Source of the DNA: Ammoniphilus oxalaticus
Lineage (GTDB): Bacteria; Bacillota; Bacilli; Aneurinibacillales; RAOX-1
Assembly: GCF_003609605.1 (NCBI RefSeq)
Contig: NZ_MCHY01000011.1
Location: 159,387-223,386 of the forward strand
Length of the DNA: 64,000 nt
Reading direction: 5' to 3'
Positions 54,512 through 63,959 of the stretch are shown here, piece by piece; position 1 is the stretch's first letter; the number at the start of each line of letters is the position of its first letter. A model generated the notes under the pieces. The model was not told the origin of the DNA, did no database searches, and was given only the letters and a program-made list of their open reading frames with translations. Made by a program: the position numbers and the translations under genes.

Positions 54512-57022
54512 TCACTCTCCATGACAATTTTTAAACTTTTTCCCGCTGCCGCACGGACACGGTTCATTACGACCCACTTTTTCACCGTCGCGACGAACCG
54601 TCTTTGATTCTTCTTCATCCGTGTTGACCGCTTTGCCTTCGGCGATGACTTGACGCTGTAATGTGACTTCTGGGCGAACCTCTGTCTTCAACATTAGCGT
54701 CGCCACTTCTTCCTCAATTTGGGCGATCATCTCATTGAACATTTCAAAGCCTTCAAACTGATACTCGCGAAGCGGGTCAGTCTGAGCATAGGCGCGTAAA
54801 TGGATCCCTTGACGCAAGTGGTCCATCGCATCAATGTGGTCGAGCCACTTACTATCAACGGCCCGCAGCAAGATTACTTTTTCAAATTCACGCATACTTT
54901 CAGGTCCCATTAATTCTTCGCGTTCCTCGTAAAGCTGCTCAATCGCCGTTTCAAATTTGGCGCGAATCTCAGCTACCTCTTCCAACCCTCGAATATCATC
55001 AACGGCAAGGGCCCCCTCAACGAGGAAGGTAGATTGCGCGTGTTCAACAAGGCCTTCCAAATCCCACTCTTCCGGCACTTGACTTTCAGGACAGAACGAC
55101 TCCAACACGCGATCGACATGGGAAAGGATCATATTGACAACAATCTCATGCAAATCTTCGCTCTCTAATACTTCGTTCCGTTGTTTATAAATCACGCTTC
55201 GCTGCTGGTTCATCACGTCGTCATACTGTAAAACGACGCGACGCACATCAAAGTTATTTCCTTCGACTCGTTTTTGAGCAGATTCGATGGCCCGAGAAAC
55301 CATCCGACTCTCAATTGGCGTGTCTTCCTCCATCCCCAAACGATCCATCATACTGGAGATGTTATCGGAACCGAAACGTCGCATTAATTCATCTTGCAAC
55401 GATAGGAAAAATTGCGAAGAACCTGGATCCCCTTGTCGTCCGGCGCGTCCGCGCAACTGGTTATCGATTCGGCGACTCTCATGGCGTTCTGTACCTAATA
55501 TATGCAACCCGCCAATTTCATGAACGCCTTCGCCAAGTTTAATGTCTGTTCCGCGTCCAGCCATATTCGTAGCGATCGTGACGGCTCCTTTTTGACCGGC
55601 GTTCAACACAATATCCGCTTCCCGTTCGTGTTGCTTCGCGTTCAACACCGTGTGACGAACCCCTTTACGGCGCAGTAGCTCAGAGATCATTTCCGACTTT
55701 TCAATCGATGTCGTTCCAACCAAAATCGGTTGGCCCGTCTTATGGCGCTCAACAATCTCATCAACAGCCGCGCGGTATTTTGCGGCTTCTGTTTTATAAA
55801 TCATATCAGGCAAATCTTCGCGAGCGATTGGTCTATTCGTCGGAATCACAACGACTTCCATCCCATAGATCCGCTTGAATTCTTCTTCCTCTGTCTTCGC
55901 TGTCCCTGTCATCCCAGACAACTTTTCATACATACGGAAGTAGTTTTGCAATGTAATCGTCGCCAGCGTCATGCTCTCGTTTTGCACTTTGAGCCCTTCT
56001 TTAGCTTCGATTGCTTGATGCAGCCCATCACTGTAACGACGCCCTTGCATCATCCGTCCCGTAAACTCATCGACGATAATAATTTCGCCCTCGGAGACGA
56101 CATAGTCCACATCGCGTTTCATAATATATTCAGCGCGCAATGCATTTTGCAGGTGGTGATTTAAAATAATATGTTCCGCGTCGTACAAGTTGTCTATTTT
56201 GAACGCTTTTTCAATTCGGGACGCCCCTTCGTCGGTCAGCGTGATCCCTTTTACTTTTTCGTCAACCAAAAAGTGTTCTTCTTCCTTAAGCATTTTTACA
56301 AAACGAGCCGCGACAAAGTACAGATCTGTTGAGCGCTGAGCTTGTCCAGAAATGATCAACGGCGTTCGGGCTTCGTCAATCAAGTTGGAGTCGACCTCAT
56401 CAACTACCGCAAAATAGAGCGGACGTTGCACCTTATTTTCCTTATAAAGGACCATATTGTCGCGTAAGTAATCAAAACCGAATTCGTTGTTTGTTCCATA
56501 TGTGATATCGCAAGCGTACGCTTCCCGTTTTTGTTCGGGATTCATCCCACTTTGATTCAACCCAACTGTCAAACCGAGAAAGTTGTGTAATTGACCCATT
56601 TCTTCAGCATCACGAGCCGCTAAATATTCGTTGACGGTAACGACATGAACACCTTTTCCTTCAAGCGCGTTCAAATAGGTCGGCAACGTAGAGACGAGCG
56701 TTTTTCCTTCCCCCGTTTTCATCTCGGCAATTTTACCTTCGTGCAATACCATTCCACCGATTAGCTGCACATCATAGTGACGCATATTCATGACACGCTT
56801 TGAAGCCTCACGAACAACAGCAAACGCCTCTGGCAACAGTTGATCTAACGTTTCCCCTTGCTCAACACGAGACTTGAATTCAGCAGTTTTCGCTTGCAGT
56901 TGTTCATCGCTTAACTTTTGTATTTCAGGTTCTAAACCATTGATTTCATCAACACGTCTTGTCAATCTTTTGATTTCTCTTTCATCAGAAGTCCCGAAGA
57001 TCTTCTTCACGAGTCCTATCAT
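54512..57022 (-). CDS. secA: preprotein translocase ATPase SecA
   Basis: Motor of the Sec export pathway, 836 residues. [17 protein letters not shown] is Walker [22 protein letters not shown]alker B region, GTTSIEKSE and [13 protein letters not shown] the second nucleotide-binding domain, and [20 protein letters not shown] the C-terminal zinc tail that contacts SecB or ribosomes and lipids. The ATG at 57022 ([10 protein letters not shown]) has AAGGAG 10 bases upstream; an ATG at 57043 has none. Four bases separate it from prfB. Confidence 0.98.
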   Translation of the reverse strand: MIGLVKKIFGTSDEREIKRLTRRVDEINGLEPEIQKLSDEQLQAKTAEFKSRVEQGETLDQLLPEAFAVVREASKRVMNMRHYDVQLIGGMVLHEGKIAEMKTGEGKTLVSTLPTYLNALEGKGVHVVTVNEYLAARDAEEMGQLHNFLGLTVGLNQSGMNPEQKREAYACDITYGTNNEFGFDYLRDNMVLYKENKVQRPLYFAVVDEVDSNLIDEARTPLIISGQAQRSTDLYFVAARFVKMLKEEEHFLVDEKVKGITLTDEGASRIEKAFKIDNLYDAEHIILNHHLQNALRAEYIMKRDVDYVVSEGEIIIVDEFTGRMMQGRRYSDGLHQAIEAKEGLKVQNESMTLATITLQNYFRMYEKLSGMTGTAKTEEEEFKRIYGMEVVVIPTNRPIAREDLPDMIYKTEAAKYRAAVDEIVERHKTGQPILVGTTSIEKSEMISELLRRKGVRHTVLNAKQHEREADIVLNAGQKGAVTIATNMAGRGTDIKLGEGVHEIGGLHILGTERHESRRIDNQLRGRAGRQGDPGSSQFFLSLQDELMRRFGSDNISSMMDRLGMEEDTPIESRMVSRAIESAQKRVEGNNFDVRRVVLQYDDVMNQQRSVIYKQRNEVLESEDLHEIVVNMILSHVDRVLESFCPESQVPEEWDLEGLVEHAQSTFLVEGALAVDDIRGLEEVAEIRAKFETAIEQLYEEREELMGPESMREFEKVILLRAVDSKWLDHIDAMDHLRQGIHLRAYAQTDPLREYQFEGFEMFNEMIAQIEEEVATLMLKTEVRPEVTLQRQVIAEGKAVNTDEEESKTVRRDGEKVGRNEPCPCGSGKKFKNCHGE

Positions 57023-57217
57023 CTTGGGATAGCTCCTTCCCATTCATTCATTATCAAATTAAACTGATCTCATCCTAGCATTTAATTGTACTGTATCCCA
57101 AAGGCCAAAACAAGAATATTTGGGGCAGAACCATAATTTACGTAACGAGAGAGTTGATTTGAGGATATTGCGATAAAAATCGGAGAGTAAATGCAATAAG
57201 CCAGCATCTGTTAAAAC

Positions 57218-57242
57218 AAGAAAACCCCCTCCGAAGAGGGGT
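57218..57242 (-). terminator. hpf terminator
   Basis: On the minus strand CCCCTC-TTCG-GAGGGG with a TTCG tetraloop, followed by GTTTTC. Confidence 0.85.
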
Positions 57243-57256
57243 GGTTGGTGTTCATT

Positions 57257-57805
57257 TTATAGATCTGGTTCGATTAAACCATAGCGACCATCGCGACGCT
57301 TGTAAACGACACTGACATGATTGTTATCCGCATTGGTGAAAACGAAAAAGTTATGACCAAGCATGTCCATTTGCATGGCAGCCTCTTCCACATCCATCGG
57401 CTTTAAATCAAAACGCTTATTGCGAACGATTTCAATATTTACTTCGTCCTCCGCCTCAACGCCTTCCACATGTTCAGCGAACAATTGCTTCAAGCTTCCA
57501 TCTTGACGGAACTTTCGGTTTACTTTTGTTTTATGTTTACGAATTTGTCGTTCTAATTTTTCAACAACAAGATCAGTTGCCGCATACATATCATCGCGCG
57601 TTTCCTCCGCCCGCAAGATGACACCTGGAGCTGGGATCGTCACTTCAATCGTGTGTTCTCCTCTAAGGACTTGCATCGTGACAATCGCTTCCATTGTTGG
57701 AGGGATATCATCGAAATACCTTTCTAAGCGTCCCACCTTCTTTTCTACATGTTCTTTCAAGGCTGGTGTGACTTCGACGTTTTCTCCGCGAATCGTATAT
57801 TTCAT
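57257..57805 (-). CDS. hpf: ribosome hibernation promoting factor, long form
   Basis: A 182-residue long HPF that dimerises ribosomes to 100S in stationary phase or stress. The N-terminal domain (residues 1-100, YTIRGENVEVTPALKEHVEKK and ILRAEETRDDMYAATDLVVEKLERQ, spans only) binds the 30S decoding region. After a linker (about 100-125) the C-terminal dimerisation domain ends in GHNFFVFTNADNNHVSVVYKR. The ATG at 57805 is 8 bases from GGAGGAGG; a TTG just before it is in frame. A SigH-like promoter lies upstream, matching the known SigH/SigB control of B. subtilis yvyD. Confidence 0.95.
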   Translation of the reverse strand: MKYTIRGENVEVTPALKEHVEKKVGRLERYFDDIPPTMEAIVTMQVLRGEHTIEVTIPAPGVILRAEETRDDMYAATDLVVEKLERQIRKHKTKVNRKFRQDGSLKQLFAEHVEGVEAEDEVNIEIVRNKRFDLKPMDVEEAAMQMDMLGHNFFVFTNADNNHVSVVYKRRDGRYGLIEPDL

Positions 57806-57837
57806 CAATATAACTCCTCCTCCTTTTCATAATAAAT

Positions 57838-57865
57838 AATTCTATATAATTACATTAAAATCCTT
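57838..57865 (-). promoter_or_regulatory. SigH-like promoter of hpf
   Basis: Minus strand AAGGATTTT (-35, about 57857-57865) and TAGAATT (-10, about 57838-57844), 15 bases between AGGATTT and GAAT. Spacing is close to that of the spoVG SigH promoter. Confidence 0.4.
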
Positions 57866-57944
57866 CCACTCTACGCTAAAATTTAGTCGTTATTTTTTGA
57901 ATTCTTTGTGAACGATTTTTAGCGTTGATTGGTGTATGTAAGAG

Positions 57945-57970
57945 AAAAAGCCCTGGAAATTCCAGGGCTT
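57945..57970 (-). terminator. cold-shock gene terminator
   Basis: AAGCCCTGGAA/TTCCAGGGCTT, followed by TTTCTC on the minus strand. Confidence 0.88.
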
Positions 57971-57983
57971 GGATCGTCATCTA

Positions 57984-58181
57984 TTATAGTTTAACCACGT
58001 TAGCAGCTTGTGGTCCACGAGCGCCTTCAACGATATCGAACTCAACAGATTGTCCCTCTTCAAGAGATTTGAATCCATCCCCTTGAATTGCGGAGAAATG
58101 AACGAATACGTCGTCTCCGTCTTCTCTCTCGATGAAACCAAAACCTTTTTCCGCGTTAAACCATTTAACTTTACCTTGCAT
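57984..58181 (-). CDS. cold shock protein, CspA/CspB family
   Basis: A 65-residue single OB-fold RNA/ssDNA chaperone. RNP1 KGFGFIE and RNP2 VFVHFSAI are both intact, as are KWFNAEKG and GPQAANV. Such proteins melt mRNA structure at low temperature. AAAGGAATG lies before the ATG. The gene has a strong SigA promoter and a long structured leader (58210-58260), which suggests post-transcriptional temperature control. Single gene. Confidence 0.97.
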   Translation of the reverse strand: MQGKVKWFNAEKGFGFIEREDGDDVFVHFSAIQGDGFKSLEEGQSVEFDIVEGARGPQAANVVKL

Positions 58182-58209
58182 GTACGTTACACATTCCTTT
58201 CAGAAATAA

Positions 58210-58260
58210 ACTAATGAGCGGTCAATCGTTGGGTTCCCAATAACATCCATACTCATTAGT
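58210..58260 (-). promoter_or_regulatory. structured 5' leader of the cold-shock gene
   Basis: Perfect 9-bp outer stem ACTAATGAG/CTCATTAGT (58252-58260 with 58210-58218) enclosing an inner TTGGG-AA-CCCAA hairpin, between the promoter and the ribosome site. Confidence 0.6.
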
Positions 58261-58263
58261 ATG

Positions 58264-58292
58264 ACTATACCATGTTTTGAGGATCCAGTCAA
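58264..58292 (-). promoter_or_regulatory. SigA promoter of the cold-shock gene
   Basis: Minus strand TTGACT (58287-58292), 17-base spacer, TATAGT (58264-58269). Confidence 0.75.
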
Positions 58293-58321
58293 TAAATGAA
58301 ATCAAACTGATTGATGTTACG

Positions 58322-58993
58322 CTAGTCCGTTTTGTAGCGTCTCTCTAGCCATGACACAATTTGTGAAAAGATGAGTGTCAAGACTAAATAAAGCGCGGCC
58401 ACCGTCACATATGGCGGATAACGAACAAACGTGTTTTTGGCTGTTGTAAAACCCGCGTACGCTAACTCATTTGCAGCGATCACCGCAAGTAAAGAGGAAT
58501 CCTTAAGCAAGGCAATGAATTCGTTGCCCAGCGGGGGCAGAATTCTTTTGAACGCCTGCGGTAAAATGACGTGAAACATCGCTTGGTTATGCGTCATCCC
58601 CAACGAACGAGCCGCTTCCATTTGCCCTTTAGCAATCGATTGAATGCCTGATCGAAAGATTTCTGCAATGTAAGCCCCCGAATTGAGCGACAACGCGACA
58701 AACCCGGAGAAAAAAGGTCCAGGAATATCGCGACCGATAAATTCAAAAACGGAAGGAATCACCGCAAAATGGATTAATAAAATCTGCACAAACAGTGGGG
58801 TCCCTCTGAATAAATCGATATAGATTTTGGATGGAATTCGCAAATACCATTTTTCGGACAACTTTCCCAAGCCGAGGAAAAGTCCGATGACCAGCCCAGA
58901 AGCTACCCCCAGCGAGGTTAGGATAATCGTATTTAGAAACCCGCGGTAAAACAACTCCCGATAATCCCAGACTACCGACCAATCCCAAGCCAT
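58322..58993 (-). CDS. amino-acid ABC transporter permease (HisM/GlnP type)
   Basis: A 223-residue inner-membrane permease with five membrane helices. TIILTSLGVASGLVIGLFLGL opens the membrane part, YIDLFRGTPLFVQILLIHF is the polar amino-acid permease signature, and GQMEAARSLGMTHNQAMFHVILPQAFKRILPP (span) the EAA loop. It pairs with the binding protein encoded 60 bases upstream. No ATPase gene follows: the next gene is the cold-shock gene, so the ATPase must be elsewhere or shared. Substrate is probably a polar amino acid. Confidence 0.9.
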   Translation of the reverse strand: MAWDWSVVWDYRELFYRGFLNTIILTSLGVASGLVIGLFLGLGKLSEKWYLRIPSKIYIDLFRGTPLFVQILLIHFAVIPSVFEFIGRDIPGPFFSGFVALSLNSGAYIAEIFRSGIQSIAKGQMEAARSLGMTHNQAMFHVILPQAFKRILPPLGNEFIALLKDSSLLAVIAANELAYAGFTTAKNTFVRYPPYVTVAALYLVLTLIFSQIVSWLERRYKTD

Positions 58994-59053
58994 AGCTCAT
59001 TCCTCCTCCACCGACTAGCCGCCAACAACAACCACTCTTTTTTGTTATTTACA

Positions 59054-59839
59054 TTATTCTTCAGGAAAATACTTTTTGTAAATTTCATCATACTTTCCAT
59101 TTTCCTGAATCTTCTTTAATCCATCATTGATTTTAGTTAGTAGTTCGCTATTTCCTTTTTGCGCGATAACCCCAAAAAATTCAGGCGAGAATGCTTGCGG
59201 ATCCTCAACAGGTTTTAATCCTTGATCACCCATCTTTTTAATGAACTCTTTGATCACGAAATCGTCAGCGACAATCGCGTCTAATCGCCCATTTAATAAA
59301 TCATCAATCGCGGATGGAATATCTTCATACGCTTTTAACCCTTGATACGTTTTCCCAAACTTTTCTTGCACAGAACCGTCTGCTGTTGTCCCGCCCTGAA
59401 CGCCGATATTTTTACCTTCCAATTCAGTAAACGACGTCACGGTTGAATCTTCCCTCACCAAAATCATTTGAATCGCCTCAAAATATGAATCTGAGAAATC
59501 GAAACGCTTTTCCCTCTCTGAATCTTTTGAAATCGCGGCGATCGCCAGATCGACCTTTCCCTTTTCAACGCCCTCTAACGTTCCTTCCCAACCTAAATGT
59601 TGAACATCAACCGCAAAATCACTCTCTTCGGCGATTGCTTTAATAATATCGATATCAAATCCGACGATTTCTCCGCCTTCTATCATTTCAAATGGCGGAT
59701 AACCCGCTTCAGTGCCCACTGTCAAAACTTCTTTGGCGTCTGGCTGCGCCACATCTTCTTTCCCGCCTCCGCACGCAACCAATGCTGCAACAGTAACTAC
59801 AGCTAATACCGCTTTGGCCATATCTTTAAACTTGATCAT
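59054..59839 (-). CDS. amino-acid ABC transporter substrate-binding lipoprotein
   Basis: A 261-residue SBP of the polar amino-acid class. Signal peptide with lipobox ALVACGGG; VGTEAGYPPFEM at the mature start; GFDIDIIKAIAEE (the E/D-x-D-x-x-x-A-I-A motif); FDFSDSYFEAIQ ligand loop; IGVQGGTTADG second-domain entry. Ligand is not determined; resembles Gln- or Arg-binding proteins. ATG 59839 is 7 bases after GGGGGT. Operon with the permease, promoter at 59899-59927. Confidence 0.92.
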   Translation of the reverse strand: MIKFKDMAKAVLAVVTVAALVACGGGKEDVAQPDAKEVLTVGTEAGYPPFEMIEGGEIVGFDIDIIKAIAEESDFAVDVQHLGWEGTLEGVEKGKVDLAIAAISKDSEREKRFDFSDSYFEAIQMILVREDSTVTSFTELEGKNIGVQGGTTADGSVQEKFGKTYQGLKAYEDIPSAIDDLLNGRLDAIVADDFVIKEFIKKMGDQGLKPVEDPQAFSPEFFGVIAQKGNSELLTKINDGLKKIQENGKYDEIYKKYFPEE

Positions 59840-59898
59840 CTCGTTTACCCCCATGTGGTCTCATTCTAATCTTCTCTTAAGAAATCGATTTTCGTATA

Positions 59899-59927
59899 AT
59901 TATACATCCTGTTGCGAGCCTGTACAA
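59899..59927 (-). promoter_or_regulatory. SigA promoter of the amino-acid transporter
   Basis: Minus strand TTGTAC (59922-59927), 17-base spacer, TATAAT (59899-59904). Confidence 0.7.
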
Positions 59928-59964
59928 TGGGTTCCATAAATTTCATAAAACGTTCAAACCTATT

Positions 59965-60003
59965 AAAAAAAAGAACAAGCCACCCTCCTATGGAGGTTGG
60001 CTT
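59965..60003 (-). terminator. minus-strand terminator upstream of the transporter promoter
   Basis: AAGCCAACCTCC/GGAGGGTGGCTT stem on the minus strand, then GTTCTTTTTTTT. It lies upstream of the transporter promoter, so it must end a separate minus-strand transcript. Confidence 0.75.
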
Positions 60004-60511
60004 TACAAGTTAGATTTTCTGTAATTGGCGCCCTTCCTGAGGAATTGGCGGGACGCTTTTTTCTACCCGAATGGGAGACGGAACACGAGAAGCGCATTCC
60101 GAAGGGAGGACATACTAACTTAACAGCTCTCATGCGCGGGAGGTAAAATTGGTTTTTCATTTGAGGAAGCTTGTGAGGAAATGGTCGGAAGGCGTTTATG
60201 ATGATTGCCGTCATTACCTAGGCTCCCTATGTAACATCCAGCCGAAGACGCGTTCATTGATTCCCTCCTTTCATGATCGCTTGTCCTTAGCATACTCGTA
60301 ACAAACCACGCTGTAAAACCGGATATTCTTTCAACGCGATCGATCGGGTAGGCGCAAAAGACTATTTAGGTCGTTTTTCCCATTGTTTGCCTCATCTAAA
60401 TGAAAAGACTCATTTTTCATAAGTATTCACACAATTGTAACTTTTGGAAAACTGATTCAGGATTAAAATGGAAGAGGGATAGACATCACGCCGTTAGGAG
60501 AGTGCGCAGCT
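60004..60511. other. 508-base gap, possible small RNA on the minus strand
   Basis: No credible protein gene. The minus strand leads into the terminator at 59965-60003. It shows several complementary stretches (for example GGCGCCAATT and AATTGGCGGG-type sequences around 60025-60050), but I do not recognise a known RNA family. The minus frame 60214-59963 runs through the terminator and is not supported. Confidence 0.35.
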
Positions 60512-61384
60512 GTGAAACAATACGGACAATATATCTCACTGTTAAGAACTCGGCTAGATTACACGCAAAAAGATTTTGCGCAGATGCTCGGATGCGATCA
60601 AGCGATGATTAGTAAAATCGAATCAGGCGAAATCGTTTGTGGTGAAATTATACACCATGTCGCTTGGAAACTCGGGATTCACCCCAAAGAGTTTTTTGGC
60701 ACCAAAGTAAGTCAGCTGGAAGATTTCCACAACGTTGAACAAACCAAAAAGTATATTCGTTACCTCGCTCATAAACGCGATTACAAAACAATGGCCTGCC
60801 AAGTGCGGGATTGTTGGAACGGGCCTCATTTTCAAAGCAAAAAGGACCACGTCTTTCTACACTGGCACCAAGGAATTGTCGAGCTACACGAAATGAACAA
60901 TCCCCAAGCCGCTAAACAACATTTAGAAGAAGCTTTACGGATGGCAGACCAATTCGAAACCTTCTTCAAACGGGTTGAAATTTTAAATAGCTACGCAATC
61001 TACCACCTTGTTACAGGTGACACTGAAGCCGCCCTGCATTATTTTCATCAGGCTGAAAATTTATTATCTGTGCTCGACCCCTTAATCCACCCACATGTTA
61101 GCGTCCGTGTTTTATATAACCTTGCCACCACTTACCTGCGCTTAGAACAGTTCAAAGATTCTCAACACAAATCATTTCAAGCCCTACAAATTTGCAAAGA
61201 AAGCAAGTCCACTTACCTCCGCGGCGAATTGACCTATCAGTATGGTTACAGCGCGTACCATCTCGGTTATAAGGAAAAAGCGCAGCGCTGCATGGAAAAG
61301 TCGATCATCTACTTATTGGATGAAGAGGAGGAGGAATTAGCCGAGTACGCGGTTCAACAAATGCATCAGTTCAAATTCAATTGA
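60512..61384 (+). CDS. XRE-HTH regulator with TPR repeats (Rgg/PlcR-like architecture)
   Basis: A 290-residue protein: Cro/C1-type HTH at residues 7-60 (LRTRLDYTQKDFAQMLGCD, QAMISKIESGE) followed by about five TPR-like helical repeats (for example AKQHLEEALRMADQF, ALHYFHQAENLL and LYNLATTYLRLEQF). This layout is that of peptide-responsive RRNPP regulators. No gene for a small exported signalling peptide was found next to it, so peptide control is an inference. Start GTG 60512 with GGAGAG 9 bases upstream. Target genes unknown; the SLH-NlpC gene converges on it. Confidence 0.85.
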   Translation: MKQYGQYISLLRTRLDYTQKDFAQMLGCDQAMISKIESGEIVCGEIIHHVAWKLGIHPKEFFGTKVSQLEDFHNVEQTKKYIRYLAHKRDYKTMACQVRDCWNGPHFQSKKDHVFLHWHQGIVELHEMNNPQAAKQHLEEALRMADQFETFFKRVEILNSYAIYHLVTGDTEAALHYFHQAENLLSVLDPLIHPHVSVRVLYNLATTYLRLEQFKDSQHKSFQALQICKESKSTYLRGELTYQYGYSAYHLGYKEKAQRCMEKSIIYLLDEEEEELAEYAVQQMHQFKFN

Positions 61385-61394
61385 ACTCATAAAC

Positions 61395-61428
61395 AAAAGG
61401 CCCTTGCGGATCTATCCGTAAGGGCCTT
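61395..61428. terminator. terminator between the XRE and SLH-NlpC genes
   Basis: AAGGCCCTTGCGGAT/ATCCGTAAGGGCCTT (one wobble), with TTTTGTTT on the minus-strand side. Confidence 0.85.
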
Positions 61429-61436
61429 CGCGTCAT

Positions 61437-62468
61437 CTAGAGTACGCGTTTCACACCGGCTATGCGGTAGTTTTTCTTGTACCAATCTAAACTATCGATA
61501 CGGCTCTTCCCGCCCGAACTCGGGGCGTGAGCCATGCGGTTATTGCCAACATAAATCCCAACATGCGTAATCCGTCCGCCACCCGTATCGAAAAAGATCA
61601 AATCACCTTTTTCCATCTCGGACATCGAGACCGATTGCCCCACGTTATACTGACTGCGCGAATCACGCGGCAATTTGACGCCTAATTGACTATATACATG
61701 ACTTGTGTAGCCGCTGCAATCAAAACCGCTCATCGTCGCGCCCCCATAACGGTAAGGAACGCCAAGCCCTGAATTAATCGCGCTCGTTAAACGTTGGTCC
61801 ATCATTTGGCTTGACCGAGACGCCATCGCTTTTGGCGGTTGATATGGAGCAGGCTCACCATACAAAATCTTATGTAGGATCACCGCTGTCTCCGCTCGAG
61901 TCAGCGCATTTTTCGCTTTAATCTGATTGCCAAATAGAGAAAAGGCTCCTTCTTTAGTGACCGAAGCAACCGCGTCTTTCGCCCATGGACTAACGGTGTT
62001 CGCATCAATATATGGCGGGAATGTCTTCCACTGATAAGAAATATCAAACGTACGGGCGATAATCACCGCTGCTTCTTCGCGTGTGATCGGTTGATTAGGC
62101 GAAAATTGCTTATTATTTTCACTCGTACCTTCGATAATTCCCATACTGTACATTTTCTTTACAGCGCCATAATACCAATCATTACTATGTACATCTGTAA
62201 ACGGAAAATTGGTTCGCGTAACGGGTTTATTTTTAACAACTTTAGATAATGCGCCAATTAGTTGGGCGCGCGTAATCGGGCTATTTGGCGCAAACTGGCT
62301 GCCGTTAACCCCGCTCAAAATCCCCTCTTGATATAACTTTTCAACACTTGAAGCGGCCCATGAAATTTGACCCGCATCAGAAAAATGATACTCTGCCGCA
62401 ATCGCTGGACTTGTAAAAATAGAAAAAACAAGTAAACCTGCAAGAATTCGTTTCCTTATTCGTTTCAC
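61437..62468 (-). CDS. SLH-domain NlpC/P60 cell-wall endopeptidase
   Basis: Secreted wall protein of about 343 residues. Signal peptide (ILAGLLVFSIFTSPAIAA), three S-layer homology domains (about 28-85, 90-145 and 150-205, each with the ITRAQ/ITREE/LTRAE motif) that anchor it to pyruvylated secondary wall polymer, and a C-terminal NlpC/P60 domain with Cys251 (GFDCSGYTS), His302 (THVGIYVG) and His314 (MAHAPSS). NlpC/P60 enzymes cut the gamma-D-Glu to diamino-acid bond in stem peptides. Start GTG 62468, 6 bases after AGGAGA; an ATG at 62483 has no ribosome site. Confidence 0.93.
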   Translation of the reverse strand: MKRIRKRILAGLLVFSIFTSPAIAAEYHFSDAGQISWAASSVEKLYQEGILSGVNGSQFAPNSPITRAQLIGALSKVVKNKPVTRTNFPFTDVHSNDWYYGAVKKMYSMGIIEGTSENNKQFSPNQPITREEAAVIIARTFDISYQWKTFPPYIDANTVSPWAKDAVASVTKEGAFSLFGNQIKAKNALTRAETAVILHKILYGEPAPYQPPKAMASRSSQMMDQRLTSAINSGLGVPYRYGGATMSGFDCSGYTSHVYSQLGVKLPRDSRSQYNVGQSVSMSEMEKGDLIFFDTGGGRITHVGIYVGNNRMAHAPSSGGKSRIDSLDWYKKNYRIAGVKRVL

Positions 62469-62652
62469 AATGTTTCTCCTCATCGCTTTGAATTATGACA
62501 CCCAGATAACTATAAAGCATAGACGAAAAGCGAGCAATCGACCTTTTTTACTATTTTCCGAGTTTTTCCTGTATTATCTTTCATATATAGACTTTTTCGC
62601 TAGAAAAGGTAGAATATAAGAAAAAATCATGTAGAAAGGATGGTTTTTAACT

Positions 62653-63450
62653 ATGGCGAGCTTTATTTATGATGGCTTTGAGATTCACTACACCATTGAA
62701 GGAGAAGGAAAAACCATCGTTTTTCTCCATGGATTAGGCGGCGGTTCACTGAACTGGGTCTACCAACGCAATCAATTTAAACAAGACTATCAACTGATTG
62801 CGGTTGATCTGCCAGGCCACGGAAAATCAGAAGGCGGCGATGAAATCCCCTTTTATAACTATCAGGACCTATTAAAAACGTTGCTGATCGACGAACTGCG
62901 AGTGGACGAAATCATTTTGTGCGGCCTATCTATGGGCGGTAAAGTCGCAATCGATTTTGCCTCCCGTTATCCAGACACAGTCGCTGGGCTATTCATAGCC
63001 TCCACCTTTGCCGATATGAACAGCGCGGAAAAGCGAAAACGCAAAGAAATTTGGGACATGATTCATCAACCTGGGGGCGCTGATCGTTGGCTTGAAACAG
63101 TGATCTCCCAAATGGGCTTGGACCCGCAAGGTCCCATCGCAAAAGGCTTTTCAAAAGCGCTGGAGAGCGCTTCGCTTGATTTCATGTACAACACGTTTAC
63201 CGAATTCCTTGACTATGAGCAAACGGATCAACTCGACATCATCGATGTACCCGCGATTATCATTCATGGCGACCGCGATGACTTCGTGCCGCAATCTTGC
63301 GCCAACGAGCTTTTTGAGCGACTCGTTAATTCAGAACTCGAGATTCTCACGGACTGCGGTCACCTTCCTAACGTCGAAAAGCCGCAAGAGTTTAACGCGC
63401 TGCTCGATCATTTTGCGAAAGTGTGCAGCAATCCCTTGTTGTCACGATAG
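62653..63450 (+). CDS. alpha/beta hydrolase
   Basis: A 265-residue hydrolase with oxyanion motif FLHGLGGG, nucleophile Ser93 in GLSMGG, acid Asp in HGDRDDFVP (about 209) and His237 in CGHLPNVEKP: a complete triad. A helical cap of about 70 residues (about 125-190) sits over the site. Similar proteins include lactonases, esterases and BioH-like enzymes; the substrate cannot be told. AAAGGATGG lies before the ATG. Single gene, divergent from the SLH-NlpC gene. Confidence 0.9.
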   Translation: MASFIYDGFEIHYTIEGEGKTIVFLHGLGGGSLNWVYQRNQFKQDYQLIAVDLPGHGKSEGGDEIPFYNYQDLLKTLLIDELRVDEIILCGLSMGGKVAIDFASRYPDTVAGLFIASTFADMNSAEKRKRKEIWDMIHQPGGADRWLETVISQMGLDPQGPIAKGFSKALESASLDFMYNTFTEFLDYEQTDQLDIIDVPAIIIHGDRDDFVPQSCANELFERLVNSELEILTDCGHLPNVEKPQEFNALLDHFAKVCSNPLLSR

Positions 63451-63543
63451 GTTGGCTGAGGCGGGGCTTGGGAGATCGGGGGCTTCTAGGAATAATAAAA
63501 GACGGGCCGCTTCACGGTCCGTTTCTGCATCAAAACACGCACA

Positions 63544-63578
63544 AAAAAAGCAGGCGGGATTTTATCCACCTGCTTTTT
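63544..63578. terminator. terminator of the small membrane protein gene
   Basis: Minus strand AGCAGGTGGAT/ATCCCGCCTGCT (one mismatch) with seven T residues after it; T run also on the plus strand, where it could end the hydrolase gene. Confidence 0.85.
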
Positions 63579-63579
63579 G

Positions 63580-63756
63580 TCATGCGCGCGAGCCTACTTT
63601 TAAAAATGTATGAATAAACCCGATGATAGACAGACAACTAGCTAAAGCCATCATACTGATCCAAGAACCGAATCCGAACTGGCGGACATGATAGACGTAA
63701 AATACAATCGTAAACAAAAAGAGAAATAAAAACAAATTTCGTCTTCGCTTCGTCAT
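63580..63756 (-). CDS. 58-residue membrane protein, unknown function
   Basis: A short gene with a good ribosome site (AAGGTGAG, 5 bases before ATG 63756) and its own terminator right after the stop. The protein starts MTKRRRNLFLFLFLF, with a basic N-terminus followed by a hydrophobic helix (about 8-24), and has a second hydrophobic helix (SWISMMALASCLSIIGFIHT) and a short polar tail. No family recognised. Probably an inner-membrane protein with two spans. Confidence 0.65.
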   Translation of the reverse strand: MTKRRRNLFLFLFLFTIVFYVYHVRQFGFGSWISMMALASCLSIIGFIHTFLKVGSRA

Positions 63757-63959
63757 TTGATCTCACCTTATTTCTTCAAAAATAATCGCGTTTCAGGCTG
63801 AAAGGCAAATGTGCGCATTTTATGAAAATAACTGGACTAAAGTTAACAAAATTGTTGAAATTAGTCATCATTTAGCTAAAAGGATACACGACTTTTGTCG
63901 AAATGGGAAGGCTTATGGCAAAAAAAGGGGGAAGCGAACGTGGAGAGTGAATAAGTCCG

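Noticed and set aside
59963..60214. 83-codon minus-strand frame
   Set aside because: It reads through a strong Rho-independent terminator and has no ribosome site or family resemblance.
59965..60300. T-box riboswitch for the amino-acid transporter
   Set aside because: The AGGGTGG string resembles part of a T-box but the ACCGCG continuation and the specifier/stem I elements were not seen, and a separate promoter lies downstream of the terminator.
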